64,000 bases of DNA from Mucilaginibacter rubeus (lineage in GTDB: Bacteria > Bacteroidota > Bacteroidia > Sphingobacteriales > Sphingobacteriaceae). The stretch covers positions 3,596,001-3,660,000 of the forward strand of contig NZ_CP043450.1 of NCBI RefSeq assembly GCF_003286415.2. Reading direction: 5' to 3'. Below, in pieces: positions 1 through 8,632 of the stretch. How positions within the stretch are numbered: position 1 is the stretch's first letter; each line of letters begins with the position of its first letter. The notes beneath the pieces were generated by a model. The model was not told the DNA's origin. It saw only the letters and a list, made by a program, of their open reading frames with translations, and searched no databases. The position numbers and the translations under genes are program-made.

Positions 1-151
1 TTTAAATAATTATTTATTTAAATATGCCTGGAAAAACCGCCTTATAAAAAAGTAACGATGTTTAGCACAGATGTCACGACGAACAAAGCCAAATGATGCA
101 GATAGCAGGAAGAAAAATGATGTGCAGAAAGCCTGCTTACACGATATGGAA

Positions 152-724
152 TTATTTATTTAACGCGATCAGTTGGGCATAAACCTTCTCGGTAGGCAAA
201 CCAACAACATTGGTGTATGAGCCATCTATGCGTTCAATACCTATCAGGCCAATTAACTCCTGGATACCGTATGATCCGGCTTTATCGAGCGGCTGATACT
301 TATCTACATAATTGCTGATCTCAGCATCCGAAAGCTTGCGGAAGAATACTTCGGTAAGGTCGTAAAAATTATTATACCGCCCTTTATACAGCAAGCATAC
401 ACCGGTAATAACCTGGTGCACCCTGCCAGATAATCTTTGCAGCATTTCAATAGCATGCTCACGGGTTTCGGGCTTGCCCAATATCAACCCATCAATACAA
501 ACTATGGTATCGGCGGTAAGCACAACCTCATCCCCTACCGTTTCATCAAAGGCTTCAGCTTTTTTACGGGCGATATGCAAGGCAACTTCAGGCGGGGTCA
601 ATCCTTCGGGAAAGGATTCATCAACATCTTTAAGTACAACCCTAAAATCAATATCCATAAGCCTGAGCAGCTCCTGCCGCCTTGGTGATTTTGATGCGAG
701 AATTACGTGTGGGATTTTTTGCAT
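152..724 (-). CDS. maf: Maf family nucleotide pyrophosphatase
   Basis: Cytosolic house-cleaning pyrophosphatase that hydrolyses non-canonical or excess NTPs (dTTP/UTP in the YhdE subgroup). At 190 aa it has the usual family length. The N-terminal signature ASKSPRRQELL lies at residues 10-20, LTADTIV with the catalytic Asp near residues 69-75, and the C-terminal GSYTNVVGLP near 168-177. It is the last gene of a minus-strand run (DUF2520, ferredoxin, iscX, HAD phosphatase, maf). A 159-bp gap with a hairpin-forming repeat separates it from the HAD gene, so co-transcription is plausible but not certain. The fold assignment is firm. The nucleotide preference is family knowledge only. Confidence 0.93.
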   Translation of the reverse strand: MQKIPHVILASKSPRRQELLRLMDIDFRVVLKDVDESFPEGLTPPEVALHIARKKAEAFDETVGDEVVLTADTIVCIDGLILGKPETREHAIEMLQRLSGRVHQVITGVCLLYKGRYNNFYDLTEVFFRKLSDAEISNYVDKYQPLDKAGSYGIQELIGLIGIERIDGSYTNVVGLPTEKVYAQLIALNK

Positions 725-730
725 GTGTTT

Positions 731-879
731 TTAGTTCATAGTTGATGGTTCATAGATGATGGTAACAGGATTGATTAGTTCATGGCAAATAGTTCATAGA
801 TCATAGCAGCAGCAAAACTGTTTGTCACCCTGATATGCTGGGCTAATTCCATGAACCATGATCTATCAACTATGAACTA
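731..879. repeat. intergenic degenerate-word inverted repeat (locus A)
   Basis: The gap between maf and the HAD gene is built from variants of the words GTTCATAG, TTGATGG and GATCATAG. The left arm is about 731-762, a middle block about 777-806, and the right arm about 849-879. The right arm read on the other strand closely resembles the left arm, so the transcript could fold into a long imperfect hairpin. The right arm matches the right arm of the 35830-35918 locus over 29 nt with one mismatch, which shows a dispersed element. Confidence 0.7.
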
Positions 880-883
880 CAAT

Positions 884-1405
884 CTACCAGCTATAGGCCT
901 GCTTGCTCATCCATTTATCCTGGACTTTGAGCACTTTTTCGATGATATCGCGGGCGCAACCTTTACCACCACCATACGGTGATACGTAGGCACTAACGGC
1001 TTTGATCTCTTCAACGGCATCGGCAGGGCAAACCGGCAGGCCGGCAAGTTTCATTACTTCAAGGTCAGGAATATCATCGCCCATGTACAGTACATTTGTA
1101 GCTATGATACTTTTTTCTTCAAGATAGATCTTAAACCGTTGAGATTTAGTATGCGTACCCATATAAACATCCTGTATCCCCAGGCTATTTAAACGGTACA
1201 TAGCACTTTTTGAGCGGCTGCCCGATATGGCACAAACATTATAACCACATTTAACAGCCAATTGCAGCGCATAGCCATCTTTAATGTTAAACGCGCGGCT
1301 TTGCTCGCCTGTATCTGTCACAAAAACAGAGCCGTCGGTTAAAACGCCATCCACATCAAAAATGAGCGTAGTAATATCTTTTAATTTATTCAGGAATGAT
1401 TCCAT
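884..1405 (-). CDS. KdsC-like HAD-IIIA phosphatase
   Basis: Small HAD phosphatase of the KdsC type, which removes phosphate from 3-deoxy-D-manno-octulosonate 8-phosphate during lipopolysaccharide inner-core synthesis. Motif I is DVDGVLTDG (nucleophile and acid/base Asp). The motif II region is SGSRS, and motif IV is GDDIPD. The product is 173 aa from the ATG at 1405. The longer frame opens with a TTG at 1435 and adds 10 residues unlike the family, so I prefer 1405. It sits next to maf, as is often seen in Bacteroidota. The substrate is inferred from the family. Confidence 0.88.
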   Translation of the reverse strand: MESFLNKLKDITTLIFDVDGVLTDGSVFVTDTGEQSRAFNIKDGYALQLAVKCGYNVCAISGSRSKSAMYRLNSLGIQDVYMGTHTKSQRFKIYLEEKSIIATNVLYMGDDIPDLEVMKLAGLPVCPADAVEEIKAVSAYVSPYGGGKGCARDIIEKVLKVQDKWMSKQAYSW

Positions 1406-1465
1406 TGTTGTAATTACAAAAATTCTTCGGTTCAAGAGTTGTTAGCTACGATCAACCGTTATTTG

Positions 1466-1500
1466 TAAACTGAAAACTGCCAACTAAAAACTGCCAGCTG
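1466..1500. repeat. degenerate-word repeat (locus B)
   Basis: Short block just upstream of the HAD gene on its strand and directly after the iscX stop. It is made of near-identical repeats of AAACTGCCA and AACTGAAA words. No hairpin partner is visible nearby. It belongs with the other word-type loci in this window. Confidence 0.5.
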
Positions 1501-1502
1501 AA

Positions 1503-1745
1503 TTACTGATTATCACGCCACTCGTATACCCAGGCCGACTGGATCTGCTCAAGGTGGCCTTCGTTTGATTCGGCACGTGTACCGGCAAAATTAGGAAGGC
1601 TCAATACCCACTCCAGCAGTTCGGTAAAACGGATCCGGTATATTCTTGATTCGTCAAAATCGTCACCAAACTTTTCATAAAGTTCAATAGCAATATCTTC
1701 ATAATCATTCCAATGAATTGGCAAGGCAAATTTATTGTCGCTCAT
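1503..1745 (-). CDS. iscX: IscX-like Fe-S assembly protein
   Basis: Small acidic protein of the IscX/YfhJ family. In other bacteria this family binds cysteine desulfurase IscS and tunes iron-sulfur cluster assembly. It has the family pattern: a tryptophan-aspartate opening (HWNDYEDIAIELYEKFGDDF), a central RFTELLEWV and a C-terminal SAWVYEWRD. At 80 aa it is slightly longer than E. coli IscX (66 aa). It lies 90 bp downstream of the ferredoxin gene, the same fdx-iscX order as at the end of the proteobacterial isc operon. No iscS, iscU or hscA is nearby. Confidence 0.85.
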   Translation of the reverse strand: MSDNKFALPIHWNDYEDIAIELYEKFGDDFDESRIYRIRFTELLEWVLSLPNFAGTRAESNEGHLEQIQSAWVYEWRDNQ

Positions 1746-1835
1746 TTTTATTGATTTTACGTACTAACTGGGGTAACACTAATACGCTGTAAGTTATACG
1801 TTTTATTTATTGTTTTAAACGGATCAAAGCAAATA

Positions 1836-2168
1836 TTAGTGGCCTAAAAACTGCGATTGATCAGGCAGGGTAACTTCAATGTCGCCATCAACAATCACAC
1901 ACTGGCAGCCCAAACGCGAGTTGATACGCGGATTAACAGCCCTGTCAATAAAATCCTCTTCTTTATCGGATATCTCCTGGATGTTATCCATCCCTTTGTT
2001 TACGTAAACATGGCAGGTGCTGCATCCGCAAACACCACCGCAATTGTGCTGTAGTTCTATGCCATTCTCCAGGCATACGTCTAATACAGATTCACCCTCG
2101 GCAATAGGCAACTCAACGCTTTCGTGCCCTTTTTCCTCGAAATTGACCTTTATTTTATAAATGTTCAT
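1836..2168 (-). CDS. fdx: adrenodoxin-type [2Fe-2S] ferredoxin
   Basis: Cytosolic electron carrier of the ISC-type ferredoxin class. The four cluster ligands are visible as C43, C49, C52 (C-X5-C-X2-C within HNCGGVCGCSTC) and C88 in RLGCQC. The order and spacing fit vertebrate/ISC ferredoxins rather than plant-type. The product is 110 aa, the expected length. It is transcribed with iscX downstream and starts 20 bp after the DUF2520 stop, so an operon is likely. The probable role is electron supply to Fe-S cluster assembly, inferred from its pairing with IscX. Confidence 0.93.
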   Translation of the reverse strand: MNIYKIKVNFEEKGHESVELPIAEGESVLDVCLENGIELQHNCGGVCGCSTCHVYVNKGMDNIQEISDKEEDFIDRAVNPRINSRLGCQCVIVDGDIEVTLPDQSQFLGH

Positions 2169-2187
2169 TTAAGCAAAAGTAACAAAA

Positions 2188-2970
2188 TTACTCGTCTGCC
2201 GTAAGCCCTTTATTGTTTTTGATAATGCCCTGACTTAATAAAGTATAAACTTCCTGTAACATAGGCATATCGCTTAACAACTGCATATGAGCGGCCATTG
2301 TACCCTCATCATTCCGCACTGCCGGACCGGTTTGCACATTGCGCGGTTCCTGCTCAAGCACCTTCTGTGCCGTTTCCAAAATCAGCGGACGCAGCAGATC
2401 AAATTCCAATTGATTCTGCGCCAGCAAGTCCTGGGCTACTCCATACAAATAGTTAGGGAAATTACAAGCAAACACCGCCGCCAAATGTAATATCCTGCGC
2501 TGAGCAGAGCTTACTGTGTATACTTTATTACTAACGGTAAATGCAAGCTGCTTTAAATCTGCGAGAATACTATCGTTGTCCGCTTCAAGACAGAGCGGGA
2601 CAGATCTGAAATCAAGCTCCTTTATCTTGCTAAAGGTTTGCAGCGGGTAAAAAACGCCTGCATTGGGCGTAAAAGCCAGTAAAGTGCTCAAATCGGTTGA
2701 ACCGGAGGTATGTACTATCAATTTTTGATGCGCCGACAATGCTTCAGCAATTGTTGCTATGGCATCATCCTTAACCGAAACAACAAATAATCCCGTGTCC
2801 GGATTGATATCGGCAAGATTATCTATGGCTTCGGCACCAACGTGATAAGCCAGTAATGCAGCGTGTTGGATATCGCGGCTATAAACCTGAACAATGCGGT
2901 GCCCGGCATTTTTAAACGCGGCTGCCATGTGTGTAGCAACGTTGCCGGAGCCAATTATAGTAATGTTCAT
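2188..2970 (-). CDS. DUF2520 / Rossmann-like oxidoreductase
   Basis: Protein of 260 aa with an N-terminal NAD(P)-binding Rossmann fold (GSGNVA at residues 7-12, then a Ser-Arg after strand 2 that suggests NADP). The C-terminal part is an all-helical DUF2520-type domain (from about residue 130). The architecture resembles ProC/6-phosphogluconate-type dehydrogenases, but the substrate is unknown. It is the first gene of the minus-strand cluster. Linkage to the KdsC-like and Maf genes is a recurring Bacteroidota arrangement as I recall it. Confidence 0.85.
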   Translation of the reverse strand: MNITIIGSGNVATHMAAAFKNAGHRIVQVYSRDIQHAALLAYHVGAEAIDNLADINPDTGLFVVSVKDDAIATIAEALSAHQKLIVHTSGSTDLSTLLAFTPNAGVFYPLQTFSKIKELDFRSVPLCLEADNDSILADLKQLAFTVSNKVYTVSSAQRRILHLAAVFACNFPNYLYGVAQDLLAQNQLEFDLLRPLILETAQKVLEQEPRNVQTGPAVRNDEGTMAAHMQLLSDMPMLQEVYTLLSQGIIKNNKGLTADE

Positions 2971-3051
2971 ATATTCTTTACAATGAATAAATTATTTAAC
3001 TATCTGTAGTATAAATATTTCTGTACTTTAGAAACCAACATCTACTACCGC

Positions 3052-3972
3052 ATGAAAATACTTAAAGTAAGCATCATTATTGTGATATTTCTTGTCGGGG
3101 CCGCGTCATTAATACTATACGGCTTCTACAGATATAACAATAAAGAAACCAAAACCTTAACCAATGCCGAGCGCAAAAACATTTCAGGAAGCTTCATCAA
3201 ACTAAGCCAGGGGGTAACTCATTACCAGCTTGAAGGGCCGGACAGTGCCGAAGTAGTTATGCTTGTCCATGGATTCAGCGTGCCTTATTATATCTGGGAT
3301 CCTACCTATGACTTTCTGATAAAAAAAGGTTACCGGGTATTACGATATGATATGTATGGTCGCGGCTATTCGGACAGGCCCGATGCCACTTACAACCAGG
3401 AATTTTACAACACGCAGTTGCTTGATTTAATTAAACAACTTAAGTTAACAGGAAAAATAAATTTAGCGGGCGTATCGTTCGGTGGAGCAGTAGTAACTAA
3501 CTTTACCTGCGCCCACCCCGAGCTCATCAACAAGATAATCCTTGTCGACCCGGTATACGAGCAAAAAAAACCTACAGCACCACAGTATTTTACATTGTAT
3601 AATGAAGCCGTAAATTCTGATGAACGCGCAAACGGGCAAACCTCCGATTTCCTTTATCCAAAAACTCATCCGGGATGGACAAAACTATACTTACCCCAAA
3701 TGACTTATAAGGGCTTCAGGAACGCGCTGGTTTCAACCATGTATAACTATAACCAAAACGGTAAACAAAGCAACATCTGCCTAAACAGCACGGGTAAAAA
3801 CGTTTTGCTGATATGGGGCAAAGCTGACAAAACAGTATTACCGCGTTTCGCCGATTCTATCCGCAGCGTACTAAAGACCGACTTCTTTCCTGTTGATGGC
3901 GCGGCACATTTACCTATGATTGAAAAAGCCGATACGGTAAATGCTAAGATACTTTCGTTTTTGAAGAGGTAG
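3052..3972 (+). CDS. membrane-anchored alpha/beta hydrolase
   Basis: Serine hydrolase of 306 aa with one N-terminal membrane segment (about residues 7-25), so the catalytic domain is probably periplasmic. The oxyanion HG motif is at 73-74 (LVHGFS). The nucleophile elbow GVSFGG puts Ser142 in place, Asp259 lies in IWGKADK, and His286 lies in GAAHLPM. The substrate cannot be read from sequence. It is divergent from the DUF2520 gene and followed 29 bp later by a secreted protein of unknown function. Confidence 0.87.
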   Translation: MKILKVSIIIVIFLVGAASLILYGFYRYNNKETKTLTNAERKNISGSFIKLSQGVTHYQLEGPDSAEVVMLVHGFSVPYYIWDPTYDFLIKKGYRVLRYDMYGRGYSDRPDATYNQEFYNTQLLDLIKQLKLTGKINLAGVSFGGAVVTNFTCAHPELINKIILVDPVYEQKKPTAPQYFTLYNEAVNSDERANGQTSDFLYPKTHPGWTKLYLPQMTYKGFRNALVSTMYNYNQNGKQSNICLNSTGKNVLLIWGKADKTVLPRFADSIRSVLKTDFFPVDGAAHLPMIEKADTVNAKILSFLKR

Positions 3973-4001
3973 CCAATCAATTTAATCTGTAGTTTTAGCA
4001 G

Positions 4002-4709
4002 ATGAAATTTAGATTGATTACGTGTTTACTATTATTGATAAACCTTGCCTGTTACGCAAATGTCAATTATCATTCAGCTGATTCCACAATACATAAAAAG
4101 ATTAAACACGCTCAACGAAAAATTGTATATCATATAACATATCCGCGTGAAAGCATCAAGGGCTATAAGCCTGAATTCGACAATTGCTTCTATACAAACA
4201 GATTTACTGCTGCCCAACGGTTAAAGAAATATCCGTTTTCAGTTGCAACTAAAATTTTAGCAATATCATATGTTGGCCTGCCAAAAAATCCCAATATAAT
4301 TATTGATTCGGCAGGTTTTCCTAAAACATCAGAAGAGCCTGATAGCATCGGAGGCATTATTATAGAAAATGGCCACTTAAGATACGACAATGTTAAGCAG
4401 GCGAAAGTCTTAACGCGTGAACAACTTGAAAAGTTCTCTGATATTATTTTCAACTATGGCTATAGCGGTATGAAAAACTACCTGATAACAGCCCTGCCAG
4501 GTTGCTTCGAGCCACGCAATTCGATCGTATTTCTTGATAAAAATGATAATGTAATTGACCATCTTGATATTTGCTTTGCTTGCAAGGCGAGTGAGTCCGG
4601 TTCAGAACAAATAAATGTAGGAACAGATTGTAAACAGAAATACGATATGTTGAAAGCGTTCTTCATAAATGTCGGAGTACCTTACGGAACAAGGAAGTAC
4701 GATCAATAA
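4002..4709 (+). CDS. secreted protein of unknown function
   Basis: The 235-aa product starts with a clear signal peptide (hydrophobic run about residues 5-19, ending near CYA-N). The mature part is mixed alpha/beta. It has a Cys-containing C-terminal segment (CFEPRNSIVF, then DICFACKAS and a later CKQKYD) that could form disulfides. I recognise no named domain. It follows the hydrolase by 29 bp on the same strand and probably shares its transcript. Its stop overlaps by 7 bp the out-of-frame tail of the convergent dioxygenase gene. Confidence 0.75.
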   Translation: MKFRLITCLLLLINLACYANVNYHSADSTIHKKIKHAQRKIVYHITYPRESIKGYKPEFDNCFYTNRFTAAQRLKKYPFSVATKILAISYVGLPKNPNIIIDSAGFPKTSEEPDSIGGIIIENGHLRYDNVKQAKVLTREQLEKFSDIIFNYGYSGMKNYLITALPGCFEPRNSIVFLDKNDNVIDHLDICFACKASESGSEQINVGTDCKQKYDMLKAFFINVGVPYGTRKYDQ

Positions 4710-4767
4710 ATCTTTTCCGCCCAATCAATTCCCTCAGCAAGCTTTGCCTTACTAAATTCAATATGCA

Positions 4768-5412
4768 TTACCCTTCTTTTTTTTTAGTAGTACGGTTTGA
4801 GGCGTGCATAAGCAGCGGTCGCATGACCATGATACCGCCTGCTTGTACGTTGCAGCTTACTTCAGTTTCCTGCTGCCAGTCGATATTTTCGGGACGATAG
4901 ACTTCCTTAAGATGTGAACCCGGTAACACCTTCAAGGCGCCGTTGCCTTCGTCGGTATCATCCAGGTGAATGCGGATGGTAAAATTATCCTGTAGGATAC
5001 TTAATGGCGGCTGCACTGCAAACTGGTTATGCTTAACCGTCCACGGACCGTAACCGGCAATGTTAACTCTTTTATCAACCGAAATGGTTAAATCCTGATG
5101 CCAGGCCACAAACCAGTTAGATGCTTCGGGTTTATCAAAATAAATGGATTTAACAGCGAAATATCCGTCGCCAAACAACTGCCGTAAGCAGGTCTTTAAT
5201 TTATCCGTAAAAATCAGTGGGGATATTTCGGGTACAGCTTTTAAAAACTGCCTTATGGCAAACAAATCGTCAGTTTGCCTGAACAGCGGACCAGTCTTAT
5301 TTGCATGCTCAATACTGGAGATGATTTCGTTTACTTCAGCATCAGTATAAATATGTTCAACAACAGAAAAACCGTGTTGAGCAATTTCATACTGATGCCT
5401 GGTAATATCCAT
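4768..5412 (-). CDS. phytanoyl-CoA dioxygenase-like protein, 3' frameshift at A9
   Basis: Fe(II)/2-oxoglutarate dioxygenase of the PhyH fold. Metal ligands are seen in WHQDLT (His-x-Asp) and a later His in LMHASN, with a 2-OG-binding Arg just after it (NRTT). The zero-frame product is 214 aa and stops just past a run of nine A (plus-strand T at 4777-4785) with ..KKKEG. Ten A, or a -1 slip, would continue as KRRVMHIEFSKAKLAEG.. to a stop at 4703, about 236 aa. That tail matches how I remember this family ending. So this is a homopolymer error, a phase-variable tract, or programmed slippage on A AAA AAA. It lies 10 bp downstream of ccmF. Confidence 0.85.
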   Translation of the reverse strand: MDITRHQYEIAQHGFSVVEHIYTDAEVNEIISSIEHANKTGPLFRQTDDLFAIRQFLKAVPEISPLIFTDKLKTCLRQLFGDGYFAVKSIYFDKPEASNWFVAWHQDLTISVDKRVNIAGYGPWTVKHNQFAVQPPLSILQDNFTIRIHLDDTDEGNGALKVLPGSHLKEVYRPENIDWQQETEVSCNVQAGGIMVMRPLLMHASNRTTKKKEG

Positions 5413-5422
5413 TTAACAATAG

Positions 5423-7885
5423 TTAAACGGTTTTAAGTTCTTTATTACGTCTTTGGATAGAAAGCAGGAAGCCAATAACCATAATGATTGTACCGCTCCA
5501 GAAGAAGTTGATATATGGGAAGCTGATGGCACGCATCACTATCCATGGACGTTTATTTTGCGGCTGCTGATAAACGGTGATCTCTACCTTTTTATTTTCA
5601 GGGTTGATCCTCGAGAAACGCAGTTTTAAACCGGCATCATCAACCTTACGTGCAAAATCAAAAACATTACCGCCCCTGATCATGAATACAGGCTCGGCGT
5701 TATAAACTTTACCATCATGGCCATGTACCTCAATATTAGCACCGATAGCCACATCATTGGCAGTAAGCGGAATATTCTGAACCGTGGCCTGTTTATTTAA
5801 TGACTTAACTATCATGAAGCCATCACGGTACCTGATGGTATCGCCTATGGCTACCTCATGGGCTACCGGCTCATCATAGTTTTTATCGTCGTTACCTTCG
5901 TCGTGCCCAGCTTCGCCCTGCATAGCAAAACCTTCGCTTGGGATAGCTGTAACATGGGTATAAAGATCATTAAACAGGTAATGCTTGGTATCCGGCGATG
6001 AAGCCATTCCCGCATCACGGCTGGCCTGTACTTTTGGTTTCAATACAAACTCCTCAACTACCTTACCGGTGGCATCTACCTTTTTGTAATTCACCCTGTA
6101 AAAATGGTACGGTGATGATATCGAGTCGCCAAGGTAGGTAACCGTATAATCGCCCATTTTAACCGGAGTGTTTTTGTAGATCATAATATTTTCGCGGGCA
6201 TTACCGGCTTTAGCATCAAAGCCCTGTACGTTAACTACGCCGCTCGCGTTTTCAGATACTATTTTACTGGTACCCGCCGCTATGATTGAACCAACCAAAA
6301 GCAGGCCAAAACCGATGTGAGCTACAGCTGCACCTGCCAGTTTAAATTTACCTTTAAATGCGTCGGCCAAAACCTTGCCGTTAGCAATTACCGAATAAAC
6401 GGAACCGCACATCATTAGGTTAAATACAAAGTTAAGACGGTAAACACCGGTTAAGTAAACAACAAGCGCGGTAACCAATATCGCGAAAACGAAGTAAACG
6501 CCGGTGGTGATGAAGAACCTGGTAATATCTGTCTTTTTGTATTTCAAAAATTGTGTAAAACCAGTTAGCAATGTTATCACAAATGCAAACGATGCCTGGA
6601 TCACGTTATAATGCTTAACAGCATCGGCAGGTGGTGCTATCTTGGTGCCAAACATAGCGTTCCATACAGGTACCGACGTTACCACAATAAGGTGGAAACA
6701 TGACAAACCTAAAAACACAGCCCCCACAAACATCCAAAACTCGCGTGAGTAAGTTTCTTCATCTTTTTTAGTGATAGGCAATTCCTTCCATCGCCATACC
6801 AAAACAAAAATTGACAGCGCAAGGAATATCAGGATACCTATAACCAGTTGCCAGAACATCCCTAAATCGGTAAAGGCATGTACCGAGCTCTCGCCCAGGA
6901 TACCACTCCTTGACAGGAAAGACGTATACCAAACCAGCACAAAGCTGATCAGCACCAAAAAAGTAGCTGTAAAATAAGAGTGACCGCTGTTTTTATAAAC
7001 AATGAGTACGTGCAAAGCCGCCACAATAGTTAACCATGGGAAAATAGAACCGTTTTCAACCGGGTCCCAGGCCCAGAAACCACCAAAGTTTAGTGACTCG
7101 TACGCCCAGAAAGAGCCCATGATAACGCCTGTGCCCAATATCATAGAACCAAACAAAGCGTATGATATAGCAGGTTGAACCCACTCTTTATAACGTTTTT
7201 GCCAAAGCCCCGCAACCGCGTAAGCAAAAGGAACAATGATAGAAGCAAAACCAAGGAACAATGTTGGCGGGTGAATAACCATCCAGTAATTCTGGAGTGA
7301 TGGGTTCATGCCTTGTCCGTCTTTTATAAAATCCAGGTAGTTTGGCTGCGAAAATATCGGTGCTTCAATGCCCGAATTGCGCAATAATAAAAATGGCGAG
7401 CTGCCAATACGTTTGCCAAAAATATCGATACCCAATACCATGGTAGCTAACAGCACCTGCGATAAAGCGACAACTGTCATCACCGGGCGCTCCCATGATT
7501 TGGCTTTAACAATAAGGATATTACCTAAAACGCCCTGCCAGAAAGCCCAAAGTAAAAAGCCTCCCTCTTGTCCGTTCCAGAAACCTGATACCAGGTAATA
7601 AACAGGCAACGAACGCGAGGTATAAGCCCAGGCGTAATGATATTCAAAATAGTGATTGTAAAGTACATAGAACAGGCAGGTACCCATTCCTACAATGGCG
7701 ACAGAGTTTACATAAAAGCCTAAACGACCTAAACGTTGCCAGCTGCTATCAGCCTTACCGGCATCATCAGTAGTGGCAAAATAATAGCTTATAAATGACA
7801 GCAGGGCTGCACCAAACGAAAGAACAATAAAAAACTGGCCGATCTGTCCCGGTAAAAGGTGTTCGCCCTTAAAAACTGTATTCAT
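5423..7885 (-). CDS. ccmF: CcmF-type cytochrome c haem lyase subunit
   Basis: Large polytopic inner-membrane protein of the haem-handling family. The tryptophan-rich WWD motif GGFWAWDPVEN lies near residues 268-279, and conserved His-Pro-Pro (VIHPPTLFLGF) and WNGQEGG segments flank it. A soluble extracytoplasmic domain spans about residues 545-790 before the last membrane segment. In system I maturation CcmF transfers haem from CcmE to apocytochrome c. The ATG at 7885 is preferred over the in-frame TTG at 7888. The gene follows ccmE by 9 bp. CcmH/CcmI are not in this window. Confidence 0.95.
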   Translation of the reverse strand: MNTVFKGEHLLPGQIGQFFIVLSFGAALLSFISYYFATTDDAGKADSSWQRLGRLGFYVNSVAIVGMGTCLFYVLYNHYFEYHYAWAYTSRSLPVYYLVSGFWNGQEGGFLLWAFWQGVLGNILIVKAKSWERPVMTVVALSQVLLATMVLGIDIFGKRIGSSPFLLLRNSGIEAPIFSQPNYLDFIKDGQGMNPSLQNYWMVIHPPTLFLGFASIIVPFAYAVAGLWQKRYKEWVQPAISYALFGSMILGTGVIMGSFWAYESLNFGGFWAWDPVENGSIFPWLTIVAALHVLIVYKNSGHSYFTATFLVLISFVLVWYTSFLSRSGILGESSVHAFTDLGMFWQLVIGILIFLALSIFVLVWRWKELPITKKDEETYSREFWMFVGAVFLGLSCFHLIVVTSVPVWNAMFGTKIAPPADAVKHYNVIQASFAFVITLLTGFTQFLKYKKTDITRFFITTGVYFVFAILVTALVVYLTGVYRLNFVFNLMMCGSVYSVIANGKVLADAFKGKFKLAGAAVAHIGFGLLLVGSIIAAGTSKIVSENASGVVNVQGFDAKAGNARENIMIYKNTPVKMGDYTVTYLGDSISSPYHFYRVNYKKVDATGKVVEEFVLKPKVQASRDAGMASSPDTKHYLFNDLYTHVTAIPSEGFAMQGEAGHDEGNDDKNYDEPVAHEVAIGDTIRYRDGFMIVKSLNKQATVQNIPLTANDVAIGANIEVHGHDGKVYNAEPVFMIRGGNVFDFARKVDDAGLKLRFSRINPENKKVEITVYQQPQNKRPWIVMRAISFPYINFFWSGTIIMVIGFLLSIQRRNKELKTV

Positions 7886-7894
7886 CAAAAATGA

Positions 7895-8305
7895 TTAAAT
7901 GCTGGCTTGCTTAGCCTTTACTTCTGTAACTTCTAACTTATCCTGTGTGTATTTGGATGGACATTTCATCAGGATTTTTGAGGCGTGGAACTCGCTGCCA
8001 ACCATCTGGCCGGTAAGTACAAGTTGTTCCGAACGCTCAAAATCTTCAGGTTTGGTACCCGTAAAAACAACTTTACGCTCCTCGCCTTTATTATCTTTCA
8101 TGTAAAATGAAAAATAATTGGCATCCTTAGTTGCGTCATAAACCATTTCTTTTCCCTTGCTGAAATGGCCTATTACATGCAGTTCGCTGCTGGTTTGCTG
8201 CGCTTCGGCAAAGGTAGCATAGGTGCTTGAGCTTGAATAAACACTAATGATAACCGCTATAGCTACAGCGATAACAACAAGACCAAAAATTGCACTTTTT
8301 TTCAT
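7895..8305 (-). CDS. ccmE: CcmE haem chaperone, CxxxY type
   Basis: Periplasmic haem chaperone of 136 aa with one N-terminal membrane anchor (about residues 5-22) and the OB-fold core (HVIGHFSKGKEMVYD, ILMKCPSKY). In E. coli CcmE the haem-attaching residue is His in HxxxY. Here the equivalent place is Cys115 in CPSKY (115-119), the CxxxY variant known from archaea and sulfate reducers. His107 (FHASK) is a separate residue. It is directly upstream of ccmF, the natural partner. Confidence 0.92.
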   Translation of the reverse strand: MKKSAIFGLVVIAVAIAVIISVYSSSSTYATFAEAQQTSSELHVIGHFSKGKEMVYDATKDANYFSFYMKDNKGEERKVVFTGTKPEDFERSEQLVLTGQMVGSEFHASKILMKCPSKYTQDKLEVTEVKAKQASI

Positions 8306-8421
8306 CCGCGGTTTATATAATTAAAATAACGATTTGCAAAAATACAAAACGTGAAGCGAATAATGTTTATTACAAGACATATGTATTATTTAGAATCATT
8401 CTTGATAGAAAAATAAAAATT

Positions 8422-8518
8422 GCGTCATTGCGAGGAACGAAGCAATCGCGAACTGTACAGGGACATTTACATAGCCGCTCTGTGAAGTCGGGGATTGCTT
8501 CGTTCCTCGCAATGACGC
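8422..8518. repeat. dispersed inverted-repeat element, copy 1
   Basis: Two perfect 26-bp inverted arms at 8422-8447 and 8493-8518 (arm begins GCGTCATTGCGAGGAACGAA) enclose a 45-bp core. Two relatives occur at 28628-28711 and 60897-60990. The core is also related between copies (AACTGTACAG near its start, GCTCTG near its end). No ORF for movement is present, so it is a non-autonomous MITE- or REP-like element. It fills the 326-bp gap upstream of ccmE together with a GC-richer stretch (about 8530-8630) for which I see no gene. Confidence 0.85.
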
Positions 8519-8632
8519 CTCTTTATTATTGTATTTTTGGGGGCGATGCCTTCGGCCCGGGCTTTTCGCTCATACGCCTGCAGGCATTACGCTCGTGGGC
8601 CGGTATCCGCTGCAATCCCTATCGCGGATAAG

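Noticed and set aside
1..151. left edge
   Set aside because: AT-rich with a TTTAAATAA-type dyad but no gene or clear terminator that I can support.
8290..8631. 113-codon plus-strand frame upstream of ccmE
   Set aside because: It runs straight through the inverted-repeat element; its central peptide is simply the translated repeat arms. No RBS, no family look.
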